DNA from: Gryganskiella cystojenkinii
Taxonomy: Eukaryota > Mortierellomycota > Mortierellomycetes > Mortierellales > Mortierellaceae
Length of the DNA: 32,902 nucleotides
Direction of reading: 5' to 3'
NCBI GenBank assembly: GCA_015852425.1
Contig: JAAAIG010000283.1
Span: 444-33,345, forward strand
The first letter of the stretch is position 1. Every line of letters begins with the position of its first letter. Positions 23,013 to 32,902 of the stretch are shown piece by piece. Under the pieces are notes generated by a model that saw only the letters and a list, made by a program, of their open reading frames with translations, was not told where the DNA came from and searched no databases. Position numbers and translations under genes: made by a program.

Positions 23013-26000
23013 ATGTCGACAAATGGAAAGACTGCCCCACCAGAGACAACCCAGGTGGGTGACTACATTGTCGAGTACGAGATTGGTCGAGGCTCTTTTG
23101 CCACCGTCTACAAGGGTTACCACAAGGTACTGTACGGGTCCCTTGACTCATAATAAATAGCTCACTCACGTTGCTTGCATGTATTGCTCTCATTATTAAC
23201 GGACAAAAAAAAAAAAAAGACTTGGGACATGCATTCTCTTCAGGACTCACCTACTGACCGACTGACCGACTGACTCTTCTCGACGACAACTCCTCCCTTT
23301 CCATAGTTCACAAAGGAGCCCGTGGCGATCAAATCGGTCCTTCGCTCAAAACTCACAAAGAAACTCCTCGAGAACCTCGCGAGTGAAATCAACATCTTGA
23401 AGGGTATTCGACATGATCACATTGTCGCCCTCGTCGACTGCATGGTACCCATCTTATTCCGCCTTTTTTTAAGCACAGATGAAATGAAATATCCCGGATC
23501 GGGGAACTGTTACCCTGACTAACAGCTTGCCCCTATTCGGCCTTTTGTTTTCCTTTTTTTTTAATCTAACAGGAAACAGAGACTCATATCCACCTCGTCA
23601 TGGAGTATTGTTCGCAAGGAGATCTGTCACAATACATCAAGAGAAAGGGAGATGGACCACCCTCACTCCCGTCACCTCCAGGCGGTGGTCTCCACGAGGT
23701 GGTTGTTCGTCATTTCTTAAAGCAACTCGGTATTGTCTCAACGTTTGTTACACTGTGCGGCAGCTTCAAACGCAACTGCATTTGCCATGTTCCTTTTGTT
23801 GACCTTTTTTTTTTCTTTGATTGTTTTTGTTTGTACAACAGCCTCCGCGTTGGAGTTTTTGAGAAGCAAAAATCTGATCCATCGCGATCTAAAGCCTCAG
23901 GTATGGATCACGGCTATCACGGGATCAACATGGTTTCGATACATGTCGCATAACGCAACTCAGTGTTGGTCTGATAACGACATAACTCATGTTTTTTTTT
24001 TCTTTTTTTTCTATTTTTCGTGAAATTCAGAATCTGCTTCTTCACCCTGCGAGCAATGCCAAGGAGGGGAGTGGTTATGGACTGCCAGTATTGAAGGTGG
24101 CCGACTTTGGATTCGCTCGATCCCTGCCTCATCTAAGCCTCGCAGAGACATTGTGTGGCTCTCCTCTTTACATGGCACCAGAGATCCTTCGCTACGAAAA
24201 GTATGACGCAAAAGCAGACCTCTGGAGTGTCGGAACCGTTCTCTATGAGATGTGCACAGGAAGACCTCCATTCAGAGCCCAGAATCACGTAGAGTTGCTA
24301 AAAAGGATCGAAAAGGCGCAGGACATGATCACTTTCCCTGGTGACCCTATCACAGACGACCGAACAGGATCATCACCTGCACAGAAGAACAACCATGCCT
24401 TAGTTCCTATTAGTGACGACATCAAGGAACTAATTCGACAGTTGTTGAAGCGCAACCCTGTGGAGAGAATCTCGTTTGAAGAGTTCTTCATGAACAAGAC
24501 CGTGTCCAACCTCGCGTCTCGCAGTCGATCTCGTTCATCTGGAAGCAATTCGTCAGCTCACGACTTTTTCAGGGGCGAACATTCTAGTGAATCTTCAAAG
24601 AGACTCGTCGGATTGGAGCCACCTCGCCATCATAACGACGCTGGACTACGGGAAAGAGCAGACAGGAGACCGGAGCCACCTCTGGAATCGCCAATGCGGT
24701 CAAAGCCGCGGTCTCTCAGAGGAGGCTCACCACCTTCTGCGCCAGATAGCAAACCGCCTCTGCAACTGCCAATATCGTCGCCAAAGAGCCATCAGACGCA
24801 CGTGGGGAGTCTAGCGAATCAAAAACCATTGTCAATGAACGACCCCTCCGCGCATCCTTCCTCTGCACCAACCAACACCCCTGCTCGGAAAATGCGTCCG
24901 ATGGATGTCAACGCGGAAGCTGCACACAGGACCATGACTCCACAACCTTCATCGCAGCCGTATCGCCGCAGCACACTCGTCGGTATACCTGATGTCTCAC
25001 GTAGATACAGTGCTCCTGATGATGATGCTCTCCTTGATAAGGACTATGTTGTTGTCGAGAAGCGCACGGTCGAACTAAACGAACTTGCGGATGGTAGGTT
25101 TGTTTTATTCACCAATGCTCTTTTTTTTCTTGTTATAAAGCGATCGCGCATCACCTAATGCCTCTTTACTCGTTGATAGAATTGGCAGGGTCTCCTACCC
25201 CCACCACAGTGCGTCCGAAATCTGGACAGGGACAGGGAAACAACACGCTCTCTCCACCAATCGCAACATCTCTGACACAGTACCGGACTCCACCACCGCC
25301 ATTTATACCCTATCCCTACCCACCTACCACGCAGACCACCACAAATACTCTCTTTTTCTCGACTACGCCGCCGTTTGCACTTCCCACGACACCTGTTCAA
25401 GAAGAGCCAAAACCGACCCCTTTGTATCGCCCCTCTCTTGGACAGATTCAACCAGTCTCTTCTCCGGTAAGCGCTCGTTCAGGAAGTCCGCGTGATGGTG
25501 GCGCTACATCAGCTTTGGCCAAAGCTATTTCGATGGCCTCGATGAGACTCTTTGGCGCCTCGTCTTCACCGCCCTCATGGAGAAACAACACGTCTCTTAT
25601 TGGATTCAGCGACGCTTCCAGTTCCAACAAGACTGGTGGTACCTTGGAGATCAGTCCTGAAGAGAATGTTGTTCTGCAGACTCTTGAAGATACAGCGCAC
25701 AAGGCTTACGTCGTTTCTCAGTTTGGCGACTCCAAGATGGATGGTGTCCGACCCTTGAACGGACTTCACTATTCGCCCACTGAGGATCAGGAACCCAATC
25801 GGGACAGTATTCTGGCCGAAGAAGCTTTCTTCCTTTACCTGAGGGCATTGGCACTCTTGCAATCAGGTATGGATGTCGCCCGCAAATACTGGGATGATCG
25901 CCGACAGGAATCCAAGCCCGCGTCCCAGAGACTTAACAATAGTGTTCAGTGGATCCGAGACCGGTTTAACGAGTGCCTGGACAAGGCAGAGTCTGCGAGG

Positions 26001-26496
26001 CAACGATCCGGAATCGACCATCGGGATGAAAGCGGAGTTGTCATTGAGAAGCTTATCTACGAACGCGCTTTGGAGCTGGTACGTATATTATGAGACTACC
26101 TCTGTTCAAGTCGGCGTTTGTTAACATGCTCAGTTTACTGATCGTCAGCCATGTTATTGGAACAATATAGAGCAAGGCCGCGGCGTTGAAGGAACTTGTC
26201 AGCGATGATTACGCCGAGAGTGAAAAGTCTTACCAGACGTCGATCTGGATGCTTCATGCCATCTTGGACGGCGCTGGCGAGGACGGGCAGAGTGAGGCTA
26301 TTGAGGAGGACGATCGCGAGATCTTGATCAAATGTAAGTTTAAACGACAGACATGGAGGGGTCATATCCTCTGGAAGACTACATCTTTTGCTAATTTATT
26401 TTTTTATCCTTTTTTTTTTTTGATGAAACAGTCATCCGATCCATTGAGAACAGGTTGAGTTTGCTTCGTCGAAGAATCGCAGGTGCAAGGACGTGA
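23013..26496 (+). CDS. ATG1: Autophagy-initiating Ser/Thr kinase Atg1 (ULK family)
   Basis: Kinase that starts autophagosome formation together with Atg13. Exons 23013-23126, 23307-23444, 23573-23729, 23842-23900, 24031-25093, 25180-26078, 26171-26333 and 26432-26496 give 885 residues. The kinase domain (about 18-310) has [15 protein letters not shown] (Lys47), HRDLKPQN (Asp152), DFG (Asp181) and [13 protein letters not shown] Ser/Pro-rich linker follows, containing DYVVV (Tyr495-Val498), the same YVVV sequence as the Atg8-interacting motif known in yeast Atg1. The C-terminal part (about 670-880; [47 protein letters not shown]) fits the tandem MIT domain that binds Atg13. The kinase HRD-DFG segment carries a small insertion ([11 protein letters not shown]), usual in Atg1. 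All splice joins keep frame. It is strongly identified. Confidence 0.95.
23253..23276 (+). repeat. Short tandem repeat CTGACCGA in ATG1 intron 1
   Basis: The 8-base unit CTGACCGA is present about 2.5 times just upstream of the 3' splice site of intron 1. Probably slippage. Confidence 0.7.
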
Positions 26497-27012
26497 CGAA
26501 TATAACGACAGAATAGTCTCTGGATCCAATAATGTTCTAGGCGATTATTCAAGCAAGCCGTCTTTTTTCTCAATCGACAGCTACAGGGTCAGAATGTCAA
26601 TAGCCAATCAACTACACCAACTTGTGTCATTGTTTCTCTGAAACGGTTAACAGACGAACCTTGAGAACCACCTACATACGCCTCAATCCTACACCCAGCA
26701 GACGAAACAATAATTAATAGATGCTGGTGGGTAAGAGGCGCCACACCTGCCGAACGACAGCAAGCTTTTTAGCTTTTTTTTGCCGTCGTCAGCGAATAAT
26801 CGTCCAACTATCATTGTCGTTATTCATTTCTTTTTCAATATTTCTTTCATGGACTCCAGACTATGCACCACAGTGTCCGTTCCAGCTTTCCCCTACTTTC
26901 GGACGTAGTAGCATAAGAGCAGCAGAGACAAAAGAAGGAAGCTATATTTGAGTAAACGAAAATCTCTACGAGACTGATCAAGAAAAATTCTCCGAAGGAG
27001 CGCAACGAGGTA

Positions 27013-27063
27013 ACACCAGAGTCTGGTGTCCTCTTTGTTTCTGGTGTGGCCAGTGGCCACCAG
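27013..27063 (+). repeat. Inverted/direct repeat cluster of TCTGGTGT
   Basis: ACACCAGA (27013-27020) and TCTGGTGT (27022-27029) form an exact 8-bp inverted repeat with a 1-base spacer. TCTGGTGT recurs at 27040-27047, and the following 27041-27063 segment can fold imperfectly (CTGGT..GGCC / GGCC.ACCAG). Confidence 0.7.
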
Positions 27064-27597
27064 CATTTTTAGCATTTTTGTGATTTTTGGGGTTTGGGAG
27101 CGAGGGGTGACTTTCCTTGATTGAATTGAACACCGCAGGGTCTTGTGGGCAAGTTGCGCATGCGGATCAGGGCGAAAGACAAAAGGCGAAAAAGGTCATG
27201 CTTCTCTTTGAGTAGAAAATTCGTCATCATTGCACACAGAATAAATGATCAGCCAAGGTGACCCCTTTTTATTTTTATTTTTTTGATCAGGAGCGGGTGG
27301 CAGTGGGGTAATGCAGGACCGACCGACCGAAGTTTTTATTTCCTTCGCTTCTCCTTCCTTCATTTTCACCTCCATCGACGACTCTTTCCTTCGCCAGCCT
27401 GGCCGTTCGCCTCGTCTCAATATCTTCCTTCCCTGCCATAGCACCCTCCATTTAATTATTCCTGCAGGAACCTTTCAATACCACACCCTTTCATCAACAA
27501 CGAGATTAAATTATTTCGTTCTGGACCTGGTCGTCGTCTTGGTTGATCGTCTCCACAAGTTAACAAGCCGGACATAGCACCAACTACAGACATTTCA

Positions 27598-27660
27598 CGC
27601 ACGCACGCACGCACACGCACTCTCTCTCTTCCTCTCTCTCTCTCTCGCTCTCTCTCTCTG
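27598..27660 (+). repeat. (ACGC)n followed by (TC)n microsatellite
   Basis: Four to five ACGC units pass into ~45 bases of CT repeats, about 480 bases before the CRIB gene start. Confidence 0.85.
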
Positions 27661-28139
27661 ACGATCTTCGTTTCTTTACTCGACGACAGAATAACCTCGT
27701 AAATACTCTTCCGAATCCACCTTCAACACCACCACGCCTTATCATTTTCAGTGTTTATTTTTGGTTACCCCCTTCATCAACACCTATATGCAAGGGATAT
27801 TTGGACAAGCAACAAATATACAACAGGACAACGTTTTTTCTCTCTTATTTTGCGCCACCCTGTTCAAAGTCTTCCTTTCCTTTTTCTTCCTTCACACACC
27901 TTTTTTTTAATTCTCTCTCCCCTCTCCCTCACTTTGATCAATTCCCGTCCACGGTTCGATCTCTTGGCCAAGATCCTCTCCACTTTGGACGCCTCTTTCA
28001 AGAAAAAACAACATAAAAAGATCCAGACACCACATCTCTCAAATTAACCGATACCTCCCTCGTTCCTTCACAACTAACAAGCAAGGACAGACACTCACCC
28101 TGCCAACAAACTTTCAACTAGAAATATAACACAATAATC

Positions 28140-29254
28140 ATGGGCAGTCTCTTTTCAAAGTCTTCAAAGACTCAAAAGTCCAAGGATCCGAAATGGCAAG
28201 GTATCGGACCAAACACTCCCCTTCCAGCAGGAGGTGGCAATACGTCTAACAACAATCGATATGGGGCAGGTGTCGGCGGTGGCGGACCGTCATCACAAGG
28301 TCAACAACAGCAACTTCGATCGCAAACCCCAGCCTTGTCCAACAACAACAAATCAACAAAAAATAACAAGAACTCGGTGGACAAGTCTCCAAAGATCAAG
28401 CTCCTTCTCAAGATGGATCCCAAGAGCGGAGGCAAGGGTCACCGGAAGGTGATCATTACCAAGGCCCAGATTGGTTTACCATCCGAATTCCGAGTATGTT
28501 TCTCTCCCCTCCCTCTCTTCCTCTCCTCCTCCTCGTTGATGTTAGATTCAAAGATATTGCACGCTTTCCTTTCCCACACTGACACCACACACGCTCGGGG
28601 GTAGATCCTCCTTTTTTGAATTTACCGCCCACTTTTAATTATGCAAAAAAAAAGAAAAAAAAAAGGTCCTGTTCTCCTGTACGTTGCCGCTAACGTCTCC
28701 CTGTATCTCTCTCTATATCCTGTAGCATACTGGACACATTGGTGCAGGTGAGGTCCGCAGTGGCCAAATTGACGTAAGTATCATATTTTTTTTCGCGCAT
28801 AGTAGTCATTCTGACTTGACCTGATGATCGATTTTTTTCTATTTGCCACCGAGTGGGAGTGACCACAGTTTTTTTATATGTGTTTGTGTGTGCTACGTCG
28901 GTCAAGGATCATTTATGCAAAAAGACGTCAATTCACGCAACGCTTTTTTTTTGCCCCCATTTTTTTTAGCCTGAGAAGATCAAGAACCAGATGATGGAGG
29001 TGGCTGCATGTTTGAAGATGGATATGAATGCTCCGATCCCGATGCTCAAGACCATACCTATCCAACCCGAGAACCAGGCTCCCAGCGGTCTGAACCGAGT
29101 AAGTTCCCTCTTGTTTTTTTTGCTTGTTTCTATAATGTGGTTACTTCGATCCCTCTCTTTGCTAACGCTGGCTCGCCTTGTCTTTCGTGATACTTCTTAT
29201 TAGCCTGAGCTGGATCGGTACGAAGTGCGTCCTGGAGCCGTCGCAGCGCACTGA
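28140..29254 (+). CDS. Small CRIB-domain protein, probable Cdc42/Rac effector, possible N-myristoylation
   Basis: Exons 28140-28493, 28726-28773, 28970-29098 and 29204-29254 give 193 residues. The CRIB motif, IGLPSEFR-HTGHIG (residues 111-124), fits ISxPxxFxHxxHVG and spans the first splice junction exactly, which supports the model. It follows a basic stretch (KGHRKVIITKAQ), as usual in CRIB proteins. The N-terminus MGSLFSKSSK has Gly2 and Ser6, the pattern for N-myristoylation, next to a Lys-rich patch that could help membrane binding. Residues 30-90 are Gly/Asn/Gln-rich. The C-terminal ~60 residues are Pro-containing, with no known fold. No kinase or other catalytic domain is present, so it resembles a small scaffold-type effector (compare Cdc42 small effectors or Gic proteins in kind, not by proven homology). 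Role in polarity is inferred. Confidence 0.8.
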
Positions 29255-29579
29255 ACCCCAATATAACCTCTCTTGCTCCAATTTTTTGTTGAGTTTTTCC
29301 ATTCTTGCTTCCACTTTCTACGTATATTCGTGTAGAATTGTATATGACAACTATTGACCTAAAAAGTAAAGAAAACTGTTTTCATGAAAAAAAACGGTGT
29401 CAGAAACGCGAACGCGTTCAGTGTTCCTGGAAAATTTCACAGTCACAACGATAGACTTGCGTGTCTATCTGTTCGTGTTTGTGGTCAAGTGCATCCCTCC
29501 CTCCCTCCCACTTTCACTTCATTAATTCAGTCATTCATCAACTCTCTCTTTCTCCACAAAAAAAAGGGAATATCCAACC
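29255..29579 (+). promoter_or_regulatory. CRIB-gene 3' end and TXNL1 promoter
   Basis: 325 bases holding the CRIB-gene 3' end, a perfect 10-bp palindrome GAACGCGTTC (29410-29419, containing ACGCGT) and the C-rich tract at 29495-29509 before the TXNL1 start. Confidence 0.5.
29495..29509 (-). other. Perfect (CCCT)3CCC tract; G-quadruplex motif on minus strand
   Basis: Four CCC runs separated by single T on the plus strand, hence GGGAGGGAGGGAGGG on the minus (template) strand, the shortest-loop class of G-quadruplex motif; the plus strand could form an i-motif. It lies 71 bases before the TXNL1 ATG. Confidence 0.6.
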
Positions 29580-31018
29580 ATGCCCGTCAAGACAATCACC
29601 AGTCAGTCCGACTACCAAAACATCCTCTCGGCTGCAGGCGCCACCAAGCTTGTATGGAGAGAAACAATGCGACTACTCCTTTCACTGCTGTGCAAATGAA
29701 TCTTCTGAATGCACGTTTGACTGATCAGTCCAAGATGCCGTCTTTTCCCTTTTAATCTACTCTCTAGGTCGTTGTTGACTTTACCGCTGTAAGAGAAATC
29801 CCTGTTTGATAAGCATACTCATGAGAAGCAAGACGACGGGAGTGTGGAAATTGACTGACTATACGCCACTATTTTTTCATTCCTCCATTCTTAGGCATGG
29901 TGCGGACCTTGCCAGATGATCAAGCCCGTCTTTGAGAAGCTCTCGAACCAGTACCGTCATGTCGACTTTGTCAAGGTAGAGCAAATGGGACGACTCTTTT
30001 ATTTGGATTCTTGTGAACCAGGGTTTTCGGATTCTTGAGAAGACTCAACCTTATCTTATTCTTATGTCATTCTTTAGGTCGATGTCGATGAGTTCCAGGA
30101 GGTTGCTGCCGTTGCTGGAGTCACTGCCATGTAAGCGCCACACACACACAGGATAAAAAAGCCGTTTATGCTGGGAACAGAGAAGACTGGTGGCAGAACT
30201 ATGATTTCCATGTGTTGCTGCGGCGCCCGTAGTGACATACAAACCGCTCGTAATATCCTTATCAATAACGATAGGCCTACTTTCCAGCTTTTCAAGGCAT
30301 CAAAGAAGATTGCCGAGATGAAGGGCGCGAACGCCACACAGCTCGAGGCGTTGATCAAGCAACATCAGGGACCCGTGGACGATGCCTCCGGAGGATCTGG
30401 ATCGGGAAGTGCAGGATTGGTTGCTGGTCACGGCGATGTGACCGAGATCATTACCTTGAACCAGGTCGATTGCCTGAACCAACAGGCGGCAAACCATATC
30501 CGAAATGCGCTCAAGGCAGACGAGACCTTCTTGGAGAGTGATTGCGATGAGCAGCTCATTATCTCGATCCCTTTCAACCAGGCTATCAAGCTTCACTCGA
30601 TCAAGATTGTGCCAAAGGATGCTTGTATGTGTCCTAGCGAGATCATCGTATCAAGAGAACTAGACCAATGTTCACTATCACTCTATGCTCACTTCTCTTT
30701 TTGTTGTTGTTGCTGCTGATTATAGCCCACGCGCCCAAGACAATCAAGCTGTACGTGAACAAGTTGACGTTGGGATTCGATGAGACGGACAGTGTGGAGG
30801 AGACCCAAACGATCGTCTTGAGCGAGAAGGATTATGAGGCCAACGGCGTGATCCCCTTGCGCTTTGTCAAGTTCCAGAACGTAAACAGTGTGATCCTGTT
30901 CATTGAGGATAACCTGGGCGACGAGGAGACGACACAGGTCAAGCAGTTGATCTTTATCGGAAGCCCGCTCGATGGCACTGACATGTCGGCATTGAAAAAG
31001 GTCGAGCATGAGCATTAA
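29580..31018 (+). CDS. TXNL1: Thioredoxin-like protein 1 (thioredoxin + PITH domain)
   Basis: Cytosolic and nuclear redox protein; in human and fission yeast (Txl1) it associates with the 26S proteasome through its PITH domain. Exons 29580-29651, 29768-29788, 29895-29975, 30078-30130, 30275-30624 and 30726-31018 give 289 residues, the same length as human TXNL1. The thioredoxin domain has AWCGPC with redox cysteines Cys34 and Cys37 (same numbers as in human) and the cis-Pro in [11 protein letters not shown] Gly/Ser linker follows, then the PITH domain with [39 protein letters not shown] and [11 protein letters not shown]. The second exon is only 21 nt (VVVDFTA) but is needed to build the strand before the active site. 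Two genes downstream is the end of the window. Confidence 0.95.
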
Positions 31019-31457
31019 ATGGAAAGACAGAGTGAAAAAGACGCCTCAACATTGGCGTTATCATGAAAAACCCTCAATATTAAAGAGTTAAACGGAACAA
31101 AAACACTAGAATGACGCGCGAATGGTGCTGACTCTCTCTTTATCGGTGTCCATGACGAAACGATGCTACGTTTCCTCTGCTCTGCTGAGTCGGTTGTGAC
31201 AAGGCAAATCAAAGAGGCCCCCTGGCTTTAGTTGCAAAGTGTCAATCTAAAAGACGAAGAAGGGGCTGAAAAAGGGGCTTCAATGTGTACCGCAGAATAT
31301 TTTTTTCTCAGTCCCCATTACTGTTGAGAAAGGGACCTACCATTCTCCTCGGTTGGATGTCTCCTTTTTTACTTTGCATTATCCAATTCCTCTCGTCCGC
31401 TCTTTCTTTGCATTTTTTTTTCTCTCCGGCTCCGTTTTGTTCGAAAGAAAAAAAGAA
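31019..31457 (+). other. Intergenic region TXNL1 / mannosidase gene
   Basis: 439 bases containing the TXNL1 3' end (TATTAAAGAG near 31078) and the mannosidase promoter and leader, C/T-rich near the start codon. No gene or clear motif is recognised. Confidence 0.45.
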
Positions 31458-32902
31458 ATGGATTCGACCCCTCCCCCGTCTACTCTTTCTCGACACTCGC
31501 CTGCAGAAAGCGCGGACAGTCCACTCGATCGAATGGCGCGCAATATCATCTTCAACATGGAAAGGCGAGAACAAGGAGAACAACAAGTTGAAGATCACAG
31601 CAATCTTGACAACGACGATGACGAAGAAAAGACTTCAATGATACCTGATAAATCAGGCAGGCTAGACGATCTTGAGGGAAGTCCTTTGCCACTACTACAG
31701 TTCCATCCCTCGACATCCGCGTTCACACACCCACACTCATCATTGTCGACATCCCGCCGCCGTTCTTACCTCGTCTCCTCGATCTTTGGGTTCTTTGGAG
31801 GCCTCAAACGATTACTGGACAGAAATCCCGCAACCGTGATCAGTGGTCGGTACACGATCCATCTACGACAGGGACTCTTGCTCATAGTCCTCTTAGTCTC
31901 GCTGACAATGTTTTGGCTCCTGGCTTCGGGTACCAACACCTCTAGTCACTTCTTGGAGATGTCAGGCGAAGATCTCGGTCAGAGTTCCAACAATGCCCAA
32001 CGTCGTCATCGTGACAGAGTGGATGGTAGTCCACAGAGCAACCTCTTGGCGGGAAAGAATTTGGCAATGCCTGTCGTTGGATCGGACCACTCGTCGTCCT
32101 CCACTGACAATTTTCTCTATCCTGCGTTCGTGCCTTCCACTGATGAGGGAGAAAACACAGTCAAGGCCAAGGACCGATTTGAACGTGTCCGAGGTCGAGG
32201 CGCTCACTCGGATCTGCCCAAGATCCAATTCGTTTTCCCTCGCGAAACCGATAAACAACGCTCCGTTCGAGAACAACGTCGGTTGGCGGTCCGAGCAGGA
32301 TTCCAACATACCTGGGCTGGTTACAAGAAGTATGCCTGGGGTCATGACGAGGTCAAACCTGTGTCAGGCGGGTTCCGGGATTCGTTCAATGGTTGGGGTG
32401 CAACTATGATTGATTCGTTGGACACCATGGTGATCATGGAGTTGAACCGAGAATTTGACGAGGCTCTGGAATGGGTCAAGACCCAATTCTCCATGACCAG
32501 GGAAGCGACTGTGAAAGTACAGTTCTTTGAGACAGTCATTCGGTACCTCGGCGGGTTTCTGAGTTCTTATGAGCTGACGGGGGAGCGAGTTCTGTTGGAC
32601 AAGGCCAAAGAGTTGGGAGGGTATCTGTTGAACGCGTTTGAGGACGGTTCAAACTATCATAGAACATTTCCAGCTGGACGAGTCGCTGTTGCGAAGGAGG
32701 AGACAAGTACGGGGGATACGAAGAATGGGTACATATTGGCCGAGATCGGGACCATTCAGGTCGAGTTCACAAAGCTGTCCAAGCTCACGGGCGATCCGAT
32801 TTTTGAAGAGAAGGTGAGAAAAGACGATGACGACGATGAACTGCAGAAAAGAAGGCGGAACTAACTCTTATATCGCTCAATTTGACCTTTTTTTTTGGGG
32901 GG
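31458..32902 (+). CDS. MNS1: ER mannosyl-oligosaccharide alpha-1,2-mannosidase (GH47), 3' partial
   Basis: Type II ER/Golgi membrane enzyme that removes alpha-1,2-mannose from Man9GlcNAc2 N-glycans and marks misfolded glycoproteins. The first exon is 31458-32813 (452 residues), ending at AAG|GTGAGA; the tail of the window is intron and the gene continues outside. Residues 1-138 are a hydrophilic cytosolic tail with Ser/Pro and acidic stretches; 139-157 (GLLLIVLLVSLTMFWLLAS) is the signal anchor; then a Ser-rich stem. The GH47 domain begins at about residue 270 with AFQHTWAGYKKYAW-like sequence (AGFQHTWAGYKKYAWG), followed by DEVKPVSGG, NGWGATMIDSLDTM and FFETVIRYLGG with Glu358, the position of a conserved catalytic acid in this family. 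The remaining catalytic residues lie beyond the window. An in-frame ATG at 31353 exists, but 31458 gives the more normal start. Confidence 0.92.

Larger units (their letters stand above)
26497..28139. promoter_or_regulatory. Intergenic region ATG1 / CRIB gene
   Basis: About 1.6 kb. The first part holds the ATG1 3' end (ATAATTAATAG near 26710). An inverted-repeat cluster lies at 27013-27063, tandem AGCATTTTT at 27062-27079, a GACC repeat at 27317-27330, and an (ACGC)n(TC)n microsatellite at 27598-27660. The last ~500 bases are C/T-rich and look like a long leader of the CRIB gene. No protein gene is recognised. Confidence 0.5.

Noticed and set aside
28842..28850. Exact TTTGCCACC (reverse complement of the Rpn4 PACE site) in a CRIB-gene intron; similar strings in ATG1 exon 1 and the RbfA-like gene
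   Set aside because: None lies in a proteasome-gene promoter, and two are in coding sequence. Chance matches.

Overview
The window is nuclear DNA of a filamentous fungus. Almost every gene is split by short GT-AG introns, mostly 85-200 nt with T-rich 3' ends, intergenic leaders are rich in C/T, and the proteins are eukaryotic (20S proteasome, Atg1 kinase, FYVE finger, ER mannosidase). A class C (GABA-B-like) receptor and poly-Q/poly-N/poly-H-rich regulators suggest an early-diverging lineage, most likely Mucoromycota of the Mortierella type. That taxonomic call is inference. I see no mobile element, CRISPR array, rRNA or convincing tRNA.

Layout: 1-2423 (+) 3' part of a 7TM class C receptor with a PH-like tail; 2767-4575 (-) poly-Q protein of unknown function; 6357-7702 (+) proteasome beta-7 (PRE4); 8092-10619 (-) phosphoacetylglucosamine mutase (PCM1/AGM1); 11167-15542 (-) very large FYVE-finger protein; 17386-18527 (-) probable mitochondrial RbfA-like protein; 18724-21716 (-) glutamine:fructose-6-phosphate amidotransferase (GFA1); 23013-26496 (+) autophagy kinase ATG1; 28140-29254 (+) small CRIB protein; 29580-31018 (+) thioredoxin-like protein 1 with PITH domain; 31458-end (+) 5' part of an ER alpha-1,2-mannosidase (GH47).

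Functional links: GFA1 and PCM1 catalyse the first and third steps of the hexosamine pathway to UDP-GlcNAc, the donor for chitin and N-glycans. They lie about 8 kb apart on the same strand with two other genes between them. The mannosidase trims N-glycans in the ER. Proteasome beta-7, TXNL1 (a proteasome-associated thioredoxin in animals and fission yeast) and ATG1 all serve protein turnover. The FYVE and CRIB proteins and the receptor are membrane and signalling components. No co-regulated cluster is proven.

The most unusual items are the receptor with a PH-like tail, a FYVE finger whose last zinc pair is separated from the rest by about 260 residues, the nearby hexosamine genes, a symmetric pair of ACGCGT boxes before PRE4, and G-quadruplex-type motifs at gene boundaries. 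Gene models were derived by hand from reading frame, splice consensus and family knowledge. No alignment or expression data were available.
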